Both the position numbers and the translations under genes were made by a program. The notes below the pieces were generated by a model, which saw nothing but the letters and a program-made list of their open reading frames with translations, had not been told where the DNA came from and searched no databases. From JBEIUO01 sp964549785 (GTDB taxonomy: Bacteria; Planctomycetota; Phycisphaerae; Phycisphaerales; UBA1924): a stretch of 14,749 nucleotides of DNA. The DNA lies in the NCBI GenBank assembly GCA_964549785.1, contig CAZJXA010000067.1, positions 1 to 14,749 of the forward strand, given 5' to 3'. This document shows, in pieces, positions 1-7,330 of this stretch; the first letter of the stretch is position 1, and every line of letters begins with the position of its first letter.

Positions 1-613
<613 letters not shown>

Positions 614-859
614 GCTGAAAACTCCAGACTTTCAAACCGGGACACCCTGCGCCAAGGGCTGGGGCGGGGCTCCCAAGCGCCTCCACCAGACCAGTCACTT
701 TCGAGAAAATGACGACGTCCAACGATCGACGGTTGCCAAAGCCGCCGAGAAGCCCTTGGTTGCCGCGGCCGATTGATGGCCGAGCCGGGTGGGTGCGCCC
801 TTGGAGGGGTGTACCCAGCCGGAGCGGGCGTTGCGGCCCGCATTACAACCGACTCCGAA
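614..859 (-). other. tRNA-Thr to tuf spacer (tuf mRNA leader) with two hairpins
   Basis: This is a 246-nt non-coding spacer between tRNA-Thr and tuf, probably co-transcribed with both. Read on the minus strand, it first shows a perfect 6-bp hairpin (824-829 with 836-841, 6-nt loop). Next comes a hairpin with 10-nt arms, 9 of 10 paired (785-794 with 813-822, 18-nt loop). Neither is followed by a T-tract, so they are not typical intrinsic terminators; RNA processing or leader structure is possible. No convincing ORF with a ribosome site was seen. The tuf ribosome site GGAG lies at 622-625 (complement). Confidence 0.5.
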
Positions 860-931
<72 letters not shown>

Positions 932-1308
932 GAAACGTTGCGAAACGGTTTTTCGGGCGGTAGAACCTGTCGAAACCCCAGAGACTCGACACCAATTCCC
1001 GACACCGACACCGACAGACGTCGTGAGAGGGAAGCCTTCCGACGTCGGCGAGGAATCGCTGGGGCTAGACAGACCCGCCGCGCCCACCCGGCGTCGACAG
1101 GGAAGAGAGTGTAGAACGTGGGGCCGGGGGGGTCAAACGAAAACGCGAGCGGGTGGGGACGAGCGGTCCGATACGGGGTGGAACCCGCGCGGTTTATATA
1201 GCAAAGAAAACGCCCCGCGGCGAGCGCGGGGCGTCGGGGGTGAACTGGGTTTACGGCGTCGGGGTCAGGTTGCCCCGTCGATCAAGGTCCAACATTTGGG
1301 CCCAAAGT
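932..1308. other. Non-coding region upstream of tRNA-Thr, downstream of phoD
   Basis: These 377 nt have no supported gene. The region holds the phoD terminator (1203-1234). It should also hold the promoter of the minus-strand tRNA-Thr/tuf unit, but I found no good -35/-10 pair. A 7-bp inverted repeat GACGTCG/CGACGTC sits at 1017-1023 and 1040-1046 with a 16-nt spacer, just after a short GACACC-type repeat (1001-1014). It could be an operator or chance in GC-rich DNA. The plus-strand open frames here lack ribosome sites and family resemblance and run on antisense to phoD. Confidence 0.5.
1203..1234 (-). terminator. Rho-independent terminator of the phoD gene
   Basis: On the minus strand a perfect 10-bp stem (ACGCCCCGCG, 5-nt loop, CGCGGGGCGT; 1210-1219 paired with 1225-1234) is followed directly by TTTTCTTT (complement of 1203-1210). 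It lies about 75 nt beyond the stop codon of the phosphatase gene and fits that gene's direction. On the plus strand no T-tract follows the stem, so it acts in one direction only. Confidence 0.88.
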
Positions 1309-3078
1309 TCAGGCCCGGCGGCGGCGGCCCGCGAAAGCCAGAGTGCCAACAAAGACCGAGAGCACGGCCGGGGACGGAATCGGCACAACCTCGAACTGGC
1401 TGACGACAAAGGGCTGCCGAGCCAAGATGCTGTCCGGGTCAGCGAGCAGTTCGGCCTCGGTGTAAGGAAGAATGCCGTAGGTGGTGACGAGGAGGAGCTG
1501 GGTGAGGGGGTCGATGTTGAACTCCGTCCAGCCGAAGGTGTTGGTGGCCACGTACCCGCCCTGAAGGAGCGTGGCGTTGATGTCGGAGCCCTGCAGGCCG
1601 AGGCGGTCGTAGTCCAGGAGGTCGAGCTGGGCGTTGACAAGGCCCTCGATGTAGACCTCCCGCAAAGGGAGGGAGAGCGAGTTGTAGATCGCGGGGTTGA
1701 GCGCTCCCGGGATGCCGAGGCCGAAGGCGATCTGGGCGACGGTGGGGCCGAACGGGGCGTCGAAGGCGACGGAGCCGGTTGTGATCTCGAAGGCGCCGGT
1801 GGGGCGTTGCGCGCCTCCGGGGAAGTCCTGGTACGTCAGGTTGTTGACGAGCGTGCCGTGGATGTCCGCAGCGACGAAGACGACGTTCTCGATGTTGTTC
1901 TGATCGATGAAGCGGAGGAGGTCGCTGCGTTCCGCGGCGTAGCCCTCGAAGCGATCGGAGGCGCCCAGGACCCCGAGGTTCTGGATAGGCTCGGGGACCA
2001 TGACAAACTTCCAAGTCTGGCCATCGTTCTGGGCGTCGAGCAGGCCCGCCTTGACGTCCGCGAGTTGGCGCTGGCCGAGCATGGTGCGAGAGGGGTCGAA
2101 TGAGTTGACGAGGAACTGCCCGATCGAGGCGGGGTCGAGCAAGTTGGCGGCGGGGAGCTCGGTGTCGCGGAAGGAGCGGGCGTCGAGGGAGAAGACGGCG
2201 GCGTCCGAGCCGAAGGAGCGCTCGCGGTAGATCTTCACTTTGTCGTCCATGCGCGGGTCGGCTCCGGTGTTGGAGTACCGCTCGACGTTGACGGGGTTGT
2301 ACTCGTTGAAGGCCTGGATGCCGTTGTTGTACTGCGGGGTCTCGTTGATAAGGTTGCCGGACTGGCCAGTGAAGCGCGGGTCGGAGGCGACGGGCGCGCC
2401 CCCGGCGAAGTCGTTGATGACCTCGTGATCGTCGATGTTGGCGAGCGTGGAGGTGGAGGCGCGGAGGTCGCCGAGGGTGTTGAGGCCCAAGCGGGTGCTA
2501 TAGACCTCGGCGTGCTTGCGGCGGTAATCTTCGAGCGTAACAGCCTGAGGCTGGGGGAGACCGGGCGAGGGATAGTCGGCATAGATGGTGTCGCCCAGCG
2601 CGACCCACAGGTCAAGGTCGCGCCCGACGGCGTTGCGGACGGCCGGGTAGGGGGCGAGCTCGCCCCTCCAGTCGCCCGAAACTCCGAAGCGGAAGCCAGA
2701 TTGGACGCCCGCGGCGGCCGAGGTGCGGAAGCGCCCGCCGGTGGTTGCGCCCGTTGAATCGGTGGCGCGGTAGAAGTACTGCGTGCCGGGGTTGAGCGTC
2801 GTGATGGCCGCCTTCGCGGGCTGGAGAATGTCCGTGACCGAGACGGTCGCGGAGCCTTCGATGACGCCGAAGGCGGGGTCCGTCGAATACTCGAACTGCA
2901 CGTTGCCGATGGTGTCGGTGGCGGCCCAGAGGACGCTCGAGGTCGCGGTGGTATCGCCGGCGGCGACCCCCTGCGGCAGCGAGGCCAGAGCGGTGCCTGC
3001 GGTGAGGGCGATGGCGGCGGCGGTCAGAAGACCGGTGGCAAAGGGACGCGCGGTCGCGCACGGGCGGCTGACAAACAT
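1309..3078 (-). CDS. phoD: Secreted PhoD-family alkaline phosphatase with PEP-CTERM-like tail
   Basis: This is a predicted metal-dependent phosphomonoesterase or phosphodiesterase acting outside the cytoplasm to release phosphate. The 589-residue protein starts with a signal peptide (basic start, hydrophobic about 15-28, likely cut after ALA at 30-32). A PhoD N-terminal Fn3-like domain follows (about 33-125). The metallophosphatase core carries SGDWRGE (D136), LGDTIYAD (D163), the DDHEV motif (D216, D217, H218), SLDAR (about 298-301) and AADIHGT (H407). The C-terminus VPIPSP, then a short hydrophobic stretch, then RRRR (585-588), resembles the PEP-CTERM sorting tail recognised by exosortase. 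I chose this start over an in-frame upstream one at 3180 because it has an AGAGGAG site and places the signal peptide at the N-terminus. It has its own terminator and appears monocistronic. Confidence is high for family and moderate for the sorting tail. Confidence 0.92.
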   Translation of the reverse strand: MFVSRPCATARPFATGLLTAAAIALTAGTALASLPQGVAAGDTTATSSVLWAATDTIGNVQFEYSTDPAFGVIEGSATVSVTDILQPAKAAITTLNPGTQYFYRATDSTGATTGGRFRTSAAAGVQSGFRFGVSGDWRGELAPYPAVRNAVGRDLDLWVALGDTIYADYPSPGLPQPQAVTLEDYRRKHAEVYSTRLGLNTLGDLRASTSTLANIDDHEVINDFAGGAPVASDPRFTGQSGNLINETPQYNNGIQAFNEYNPVNVERYSNTGADPRMDDKVKIYRERSFGSDAAVFSLDARSFRDTELPAANLLDPASIGQFLVNSFDPSRTMLGQRQLADVKAGLLDAQNDGQTWKFVMVPEPIQNLGVLGASDRFEGYAAERSDLLRFIDQNNIENVVFVAADIHGTLVNNLTYQDFPGGAQRPTGAFEITTGSVAFDAPFGPTVAQIAFGLGIPGALNPAIYNSLSLPLREVYIEGLVNAQLDLLDYDRLGLQGSDINATLLQGGYVATNTFGWTEFNIDPLTQLLLVTTYGILPYTEAELLADPDSILARQPFVVSQFEVVPIPSPAVLSVFVGTLAFAGRRRRA

Positions 3079-3384
3079 AATGACATTCTCCTCTAAACTC
3101 TCGGCGTGCCGACACCGGGTCGGAACACCGGACCCATCAGCGTACCGGCCCTGTGCGCGAGTCATGTTCAGATTGCGCAACGGTTGTGCGAAGACTTCGC
3201 ATGGCGGGGTTCAGGCAGGCTGGGCCAGGCTGGGGCCGCCGCGGACACTGTCTGTGCTGCGACGTTGACCGCCACGCCACAATCGCGCCAGCGGCAGTGG
3301 GGTGGGAAGTTCCATTTTGGCGGCGATGCGTCTACCGCGGAGTATGGCCCGGCAATTGGCCCGACATCGGGCGTAGAGGGCGCT
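3079..3384. other. Intergenic region between DUF4142 gene and phoD, with ribosome site and palindromes
   Basis: These 306 nt have no supported gene. Next to phoD, the complement of 3088-3094 reads AGAGGAG, a strong ribosome site 9 nt before the phoD ATG. A 15-nt near-perfect palindrome TGCGAAG-A-CTTCGCA (3187-3201) lies about 110 nt upstream of phoD, a plausible operator position. I see no clear Pho-box direct repeats. At 3359-3372, 12 nt past the DUF4142 stop codon, GCCCGA-CA-TCGGGC forms a tight hairpin without a T-tract. No confident -35/-10 pair was found. Confidence 0.5.
3088..3094 (-). promoter_or_regulatory. Shine-Dalgarno site that fixes the phoD start
   Basis: AGAGGAG on the minus strand, 9 nt before ATG 3076-3078. 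It supports the start that places the signal peptide at the N-terminus, against an in-frame start 102 nt further upstream (3180). Confidence 0.85.
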
Positions 3385-3954
3385 TTACTTGCGGGCGTCG
3401 TGAATGGCTTCGATGGCGGCGAGATGCTGCTCGATGGTGGGTAACCGCCGCGCGGCGAAGTCACGCACGAGCGGCTCATTCAACTCCATCGCTTTTTTGA
3501 ATTCCTTCACGTCGCGCTTGTGGTCGATCGTGATCATGCTGATGAACTTCTTGTCGGCGTCGTCGCCGGACTGTTCCCTGAGGTCCTTGAGCCCATCGGC
3601 CTTCGCATCGCTGATGGTGCCGGGCAATTGAACGCCCATCGCCATCGCGACTTGCTTGATTTCCTTATGAAGTTCGGCCTGCTCGGTGATCATCCGAGCC
3701 CCGTACGCCTTGACATCCGGGCTGACGCCCCTATCGACGGCCACTTGGCCTTCAAAGCCGTCCATCATTCGCGCGTCGGCCATTTCAACGAGGAAATGCG
3801 CTGCTTTCTTCCTGGACTCAGTTTCGCCGAAGCGGGCATCGTTGGCGCTCTTGGCGATCACAACGCTATCGGTATCGCTCGGGCGCGAGCAGCTGCCGCA
3901 CACGGCCGCCCAGAGCCCGAGAAGGAGGGAAGTTCCCTTGAAGCGAGAAAACAT
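3385..3954 (-). CDS. DUF4142-type ferritin-like exported protein
   Basis: The 189-residue protein has an N-terminal hydrophobic segment (about 8-20) ending in two cysteines (AVCGSC). This suggests export and perhaps lipid attachment, although the lipobox is not canonical. The rest is mostly helical and matches the DUF4142 pattern: FLVEMADARMMDGFEGQ, then SPDVKAYGARMITEQAELHKEI, then GVQLP, then a second helical pair around MITIDHKRDVKEF and a closing IEQHLAAIEAIHDA. Such proteins are thought to be four-helix, ferritin-like and outside the cytoplasm; their biochemical role is unknown. The start ATG has a GGAG site 8 nt upstream (complement of 3963-3966). It appears to be its own unit, 146 nt from miaA and 306 nt from phoD. 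I would not assign a function beyond the family. Confidence 0.82.
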   Translation of the reverse strand: MFSRFKGTSLLLGLWAAVCGSCSRPSDTDSVVIAKSANDARFGETESRKKAAHFLVEMADARMMDGFEGQVAVDRGVSPDVKAYGARMITEQAELHKEIKQVAMAMGVQLPGTISDAKADGLKDLREQSGDDADKKFISMITIDHKRDVKEFKKAMELNEPLVRDFAARRLPTIEQHLAAIEAIHDARK

Positions 3955-4100
3955 AAGACAATCTCCGGGCGAACGGATAACCCCACCGCCGATGCTACTT
4001 AAACCATGAGGGTCCTGAACTTATGGGGCGTGAAGCGAAGGCCTCGGAAACGCTCATCGATGGGCGCATCCTGCACGCAGCCGGTCTTCGCTGCGGGCCT

Positions 4101-5048
4101 CTACCAGCGTTCCGCGACCCACTCCGCGCGGGCATTCTCGATGATCGCGTCCGCATCGATCACGATCGTTCCCGAATGCGTCCGCAGTCGCCGGAGCCAG
4201 GTGCGCTGGCTCTTCGCGAATTGACGGGTCTCGATCTTGATGCGTTCGATGGCATCGTCGAGCTTGTCTCGGCCCGCCAAGTGTGAGAGGAGCTGCTTGT
4301 AGCCAAGCGCTTCCTTGGCTTGGTTGTGCGGTCCCTCGAAGGCACCCGCGACCGCCAGGGCCCGCGTCTCTTCCAGCAAGCCCCGCTCCATCATCGTCTT
4401 CACCCGCGCGTTGATACGCGGGTTGAGCGCCTCGGGCCTCCACGCGAGCGTGATCAGCGTGAACCGGCTGCCAACGGCTCCGGCGCCGCTGGTCCACTGC
4501 CGCTGGTGCGCGGAGATCGGAATGCCCGTCAGCCGAAAGACCTCGATGGCGCGGATCGTCCGGCGGGTATCGTTCGCGTGGATACGGTCCGCCGCGGCGG
4601 GGTCAATCCGTCCCAGTTCTGCCCGCAGTTCAGCCGTTTCCATCCCGGCCAACCGGGTTCTTAGGGCGTCGTCCGCGCCCGGTCCCTCGAACATGCCGTC
4701 GAGAAGATTCTTAAGATAGAGGTGCGTCCCGCCGACGACGATGGGCACGCCGTCGCGAGATTGGACGTCGGCGATCGCCACCTCCGTCGCCCGCAGCCAA
4801 TCGGAGACCGTGAACCGCTCGCGCGGAGCGGCGACATCGACAAGGTGGTGCGCCACGCCCATCCGCTCGGCGAGCGACGGTTTGGCCGTCCCGATGTCGA
4901 GGCCCCGATACACCTGGTACGCATCGGCCGAGATCAGTTCCGCCGCCACCCCGGATTCGCGCAGCCGCATCGCGAGTTCGAGCGCGAGCGCGGACTTCCC
5001 TCCCGCGGTGGGTCCGGCGATGATGGGGATCAGGCGGGGCGCTCTCAA
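4101..5048 (-). CDS. miaA: tRNA dimethylallyltransferase
   Basis: MiaA transfers a dimethylallyl group to N6 of A37 in tRNAs that read UNN codons. The protein shows the P-loop GPTAGGKS (12-19), the substrate-binding segment SADAYQVYRGLDIGTAKP (40-57), VVGGTHLYLKNLL, the region DTRRTIRAIEVFRLTG, and C-terminal QAKEALGYKQ plus RQFAKSQRTWLRR. All are characteristic. About 315 residues is the normal family size. No ATG or GTG lies in the expected place; TTG at 5046-5048 puts the P-loop at the usual distance and starts 29 nt after the pssA stop. No ribosome site precedes it. A longer GTG-started frame from 5366 overlaps pssA and is rejected. It is the last gene of the psd-pssA-miaA operon. Confidence 0.93.
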   Translation of the reverse strand: MRAPRLIPIIAGPTAGGKSALALELAMRLRESGVAAELISADAYQVYRGLDIGTAKPSLAERMGVAHHLVDVAAPRERFTVSDWLRATEVAIADVQSRDGVPIVVGGTHLYLKNLLDGMFEGPGADDALRTRLAGMETAELRAELGRIDPAAADRIHANDTRRTIRAIEVFRLTGIPISAHQRQWTSGAGAVGSRFTLITLAWRPEALNPRINARVKTMMERGLLEETRALAVAGAFEGPHNQAKEALGYKQLLSHLAGRDKLDDAIERIKIETRQFAKSQRTWLRRLRTHSGTIVIDADAIIENARAEWVAERW

Positions 5049-5077
5049 AGGGGGTGGTCGGCCGTTGTGTGAACGAG

Positions 5078-5917
5078 CTAGTCGAGGCGCGAATGGAGGG
5101 CGGGCTCTTCCGCCGCTGCGGTCTCCACCTTTGTTGCCGCCCGCCGCTTGTTGAAAACGCTCACCGGGATCAGCAGCAGGTACACCACACACAGCCCCGC
5201 GACCGTCAGCCACCAATCCCGGATCATCGACACCACCAGCAAACCCACCAGCACGAGGCCCGGGGCGATCAACTTCGGGCTGATGCGGATCTTCTTGATC
5301 GAGAACATCGGGATGGTGCTGATCATCAGCAACCCCGTGACAAAGGTGTGAATCACGATGTACCACGCCGGGAAGTCGACGTACTGACCGACCGTCGGCG
5401 ACGCCTCCAATAGCGGCGGGATCAGGACGACACCCGCCGCCGCAGGGGAGGGCATGCCCTGGAAGAACGCGGTGGGCTTTTCGGCCAACTTGTCGACCGC
5501 CTTGGGGGCGTTGGCGGCGGAGGTAAATCGCGCCAGCCGCAGGGCGGCGCAGGTCGCGTAAACGGTCATGGCCGCCAACCCAAGAAAATCTTCCTTGACG
5601 AACGCTCCGCGGTGCAGGATCACCACGGGCGCAACGCCGAACGCCAGAAAATCCGAGAGCGAATCCAGAACCGCGCCGAAGCGGCTCGAAACCCGCAACA
5701 TCCGCGCGGCACGACCGTCCAAGACATCAAGAATCGCCGAGACCAGCACCGCGCCCATGGCCAAATTGAGATGGTTCGTCGCCAGACCCGGCCGGTAGAT
5801 CATCGAAAAATGCAGAGACGCAAGCCCAGCGCACAAGGCCATCGTGGTGATGAAGTTCGGAACCACCGCCCGTAGCGGGATCTCACGCTGCCGATATCTG
5901 GGGGAAAGAAAAGGCAT
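5078..5917 (-). CDS. pssA: CDP-diacylglycerol--serine O-phosphatidyltransferase
   Basis: This integral membrane enzyme condenses CDP-diacylglycerol with L-serine to make phosphatidylserine. The CDP-alcohol phosphatidyltransferase signature is complete: D67-G68-x2-A71-R72-x8-G81-x3-D85-x3-D89, with D64 also present. Hydrophobic segments run through the 279 residues (about 20-40, 50-66, 90-102, 165-180, 190-205, 215-260), as expected for the multi-pass type. The C-terminal tail is charged and alanine-rich. The start ATG follows the psd stop by 3 nt, so the two are almost certainly co-transcribed and act in sequence: PssA product is the Psd substrate. No clear ribosome site is visible; coupling to psd translation is likely. 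Confidence 0.95.
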   Translation of the reverse strand: MPFLSPRYRQREIPLRAVVPNFITTMALCAGLASLHFSMIYRPGLATNHLNLAMGAVLVSAILDVLDGRAARMLRVSSRFGAVLDSLSDFLAFGVAPVVILHRGAFVKEDFLGLAAMTVYATCAALRLARFTSAANAPKAVDKLAEKPTAFFQGMPSPAAAGVVLIPPLLEASPTVGQYVDFPAWYIVIHTFVTGLLMISTIPMFSIKKIRISPKLIAPGLVLVGLLVVSMIRDWWLTVAGLCVVYLLLIPVSVFNKRRAATKVETAAAEEPALHSRLD

Positions 5918-5920
5918 GGC

Positions 5921-6661
5921 TCAGTGTACCTTGGTGTCAGCCGCCAATGTCGCCAAGACGGTCTGCCCCGCCACACAGCGGTCGCCGGGCTTGACCTCCG
6001 ACGACGAGCCTTCCGGAAGGAACACGTCCACGCGCGAGCCGAAACGGATCATCCCAAACCGTTCGCCTTTCGCGAGGTCCGCCCCGGCCTGCACGCGGCA
6101 GATGATGCGCCTCGCAATCAGCCCGGCGATCTGCACGCTGATGGCGGCCTTGCCCGACGACATCCGTTGCACGAGGGAAACCCGTTCGTTGGCTTCGCTG
6201 GCCTTGGCAAGAGATGCGTTCACAAAGGTGCCGTTTTTACGCACGGCGGCGGTCACCACCCCCGCGACGGGGGCTCGATTTACGTGCACATCGAACACAT
6301 TCATAAACACGCTGATCCGCACCCAGCGAGAGTCCGGAGTACTGAGGCCCGCGCTCTCCGAGGCCGCACGCGCCTCCGACGGGGGGGGTGTTGAATCAAC
6401 CGCGACCACCCTCCCATCGGCGGGGCTCACCACCACGTCCGCGCCTGAAGGGACGGGCCGCACCGGATCGCGAAAGAACCACAAGCACCACGCGCAGAGC
6501 AATCCGAAGACGACCGAAACAGCCACCGCCGCCGCCATCGGCAGAAATCTCCACGCCGCCGCTACGACAATCGCCGAAATGAGCACAAACAACGCGACCA
6601 CCGGCCAACCTTCGCGGGCGATCGGTCCGGACCGTCCTCTAGACGACTCCTNNNNNNNNNN
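5921..6661 (-). CDS. psd: Phosphatidylserine decarboxylase proenzyme, start lost in gap
   Basis: Psd decarboxylates phosphatidylserine to phosphatidylethanolamine at the inner membrane. The sequence shows an N-terminal membrane hairpin (VVALFVLISAIVVAAAW and AVAVSVVFGLLCAWCLWF), then FFRDP and VVVSPADGRVV. The substrate/catalytic region MNVFDVHVNRAPVAG follows, and near the C-terminus FGMIRFGSRVD. The Ser of FGSR (codon 6035-6037) is the self-cleavage site that becomes the pyruvoyl group, about 37 residues from the end. This is the short Psd type. The start cannot be placed: no start codon lies between the 10-N gap (6652-6661) and the membrane segment, while GAAGGAGTC, a good ribosome site, sits just beyond the gap. 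I infer that the true ATG is within the gap. The first gene of psd-pssA-miaA, it is divergent from the response regulator. Confidence 0.92.
   Translation of the reverse strand, partial: XXXXESSRGRSGPIAREGWPVVALFVLISAIVVAAAWRFLPMAAAVAVSVVFGLLCAWCLWFFRDPVRPVPSGADVVVSPADGRVVAVDSTPPPSEARAASESAGLSTPDSRWVRISVFMNVFDVHVNRAPVAGVVTAAVRKNGTFVNASLAKASEANERVSLVQRMSSGKAAISVQIAGLIARRIICRVQAGADLAKGERFGMIRFGSRVDVFLPEGSSSEVKPGDRCVAGQTVLATLAADTKVH
6652..6661. other. 10-N scaffold gap at the psd start
   Basis: Ten Ns, with GACTCCT directly on both sides (6645-6651 and 6662-6668). The same 7-mer at both contig ends suggests that the contigs overlapped or that a short repeat broke the assembly. The true length is therefore uncertain and could even be negative. 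The gap probably hides the psd start codon. Confidence 0.85.
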
Positions 6662-6811
6662 GACTCCTTCGTACTGGCGAGCGACGTTGCCGAGTGTTGA
6701 GTCAATCCTAACAAACTCCGTGAAGTTTCCCACGCGGCGTAACCAAAAACGCAAATCCGTCGGCATCCTACGAACCCCCCGCCCGCCCCGACCGAATTCA
6801 GTCCAACAAAG
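6662..6811. promoter_or_regulatory. Divergent promoter region, psd operon / response regulator
   Basis: These 150 nt separate the minus-strand psd-pssA-miaA operon from the plus-strand response regulator/HD-GYP unit and must serve both. GAAGGAGTC (complement of 6662-6670) is a likely psd ribosome site. A short interrupted palindrome TTGAGTCAA lies near 6695-6703. On the plus strand TTGCCG followed 16 nt later by TAACAA is a weak promoter candidate only. No confident sigma-70 promoter is called. Confidence 0.4.
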
Positions 6812-7324
6812 GTGAAGCCGCGGCGACCCCCATTCGATGAAAGCACCGTGAATCCTCCCGTCGTCTCCCGTCCAGAGTTAACCGCACCGCCGGACTCGTC
6901 GGCGTCGTACATTCTCGTGTGCGATGACGAGGCCCACATCCGGGCCGTGATTGCGGCGAAACTTACGGGGAATGGGCTGAGCGTCAAGCAGGGCCGCACC
7001 GGTGCCGAGGGTCTCGCGCTGGCTCTGGAGCGGCCTCCCACGTTGATCATTACCGATCTCCAGATGCCTCTGATGAGCGGCCTCGAGATGGCCCAGCGGC
7101 TGAAAGCCAATCCCATCACCGCCCACGTCCCGGTCCTGATGCTCACCGCCCGTGGCTACACACTGACGCCCGGCGAACTCGCCTTGACCAACATCCGCGA
7201 AGTCGTCGCCAAGCCCTTCGGCGTGAAACAACTTATGGAGCGCGTCGCGAGCCTGGTTTCCGCGAACGCCCTCCCCGCCCTTCCCGACACCAATCTAGCC
7301 CAGCCAATCCGCAACGCCGCGTGA
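6812..7324 (+). CDS. Single-domain response regulator (CheY-like receiver)
   Basis: This protein consists of one receiver domain that accepts phosphate from a histidine kinase, with no output domain. Key residues, numbered from GTG 6812, are the acidic pair D38-D39 (CDDEAHI), phospho-acceptor D82 (IITDLQMPLMSG), switch T112 (LTARG) and K134 (VAKPF). About 32 residues precede the domain and 20 low-complexity residues follow. Two in-frame GTG starts are possible (6812 and 6848) and neither has a clear ribosome site, so the exact start is open. The stop is 6 nt before the HD-GYP start. The pair therefore resembles an RpfG-type receiver/HD-GYP protein split into two genes. The likely kinase is the one encoded at 8868-10823, but this is inference from position. 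Confidence 0.88.
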   Translation: MKPRRPPFDESTVNPPVVSRPELTAPPDSSASYILVCDDEAHIRAVIAAKLTGNGLSVKQGRTGAEGLALALERPPTLIITDLQMPLMSGLEMAQRLKANPITAHVPVLMLTARGYTLTPGELALTNIREVVAKPFGVKQLMERVASLVSANALPALPDTNLAQPIRNAA

Positions 7325-7330
7325 TCCGCC

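Noticed and set aside
1001..1046. Short GACACC-type repeats and GACGTCG inverted repeat as a CRISPR or mobile-element end
   Set aside because: Two to three short copies only, no regular spacers, no transposase nearby; at best a local operator-like element.
1153..2103. 316-codon plus-strand frame
   Set aside because: It runs antisense to phoD and across its terminator; Asp/Glu/Val-biased shadow without a ribosome site or family match.
3079..3180. Upstream start for phoD
   Set aside because: It would bury the signal peptide behind 34 residues, while the internal ATG has a strong AGAGGAG site.
5049..5366. Upstream GTG-started extension of miaA
   Set aside because: It lies inside pssA in another frame, and the extra residues have no MiaA counterpart. 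The P-loop would fall more than 110 residues from the start.
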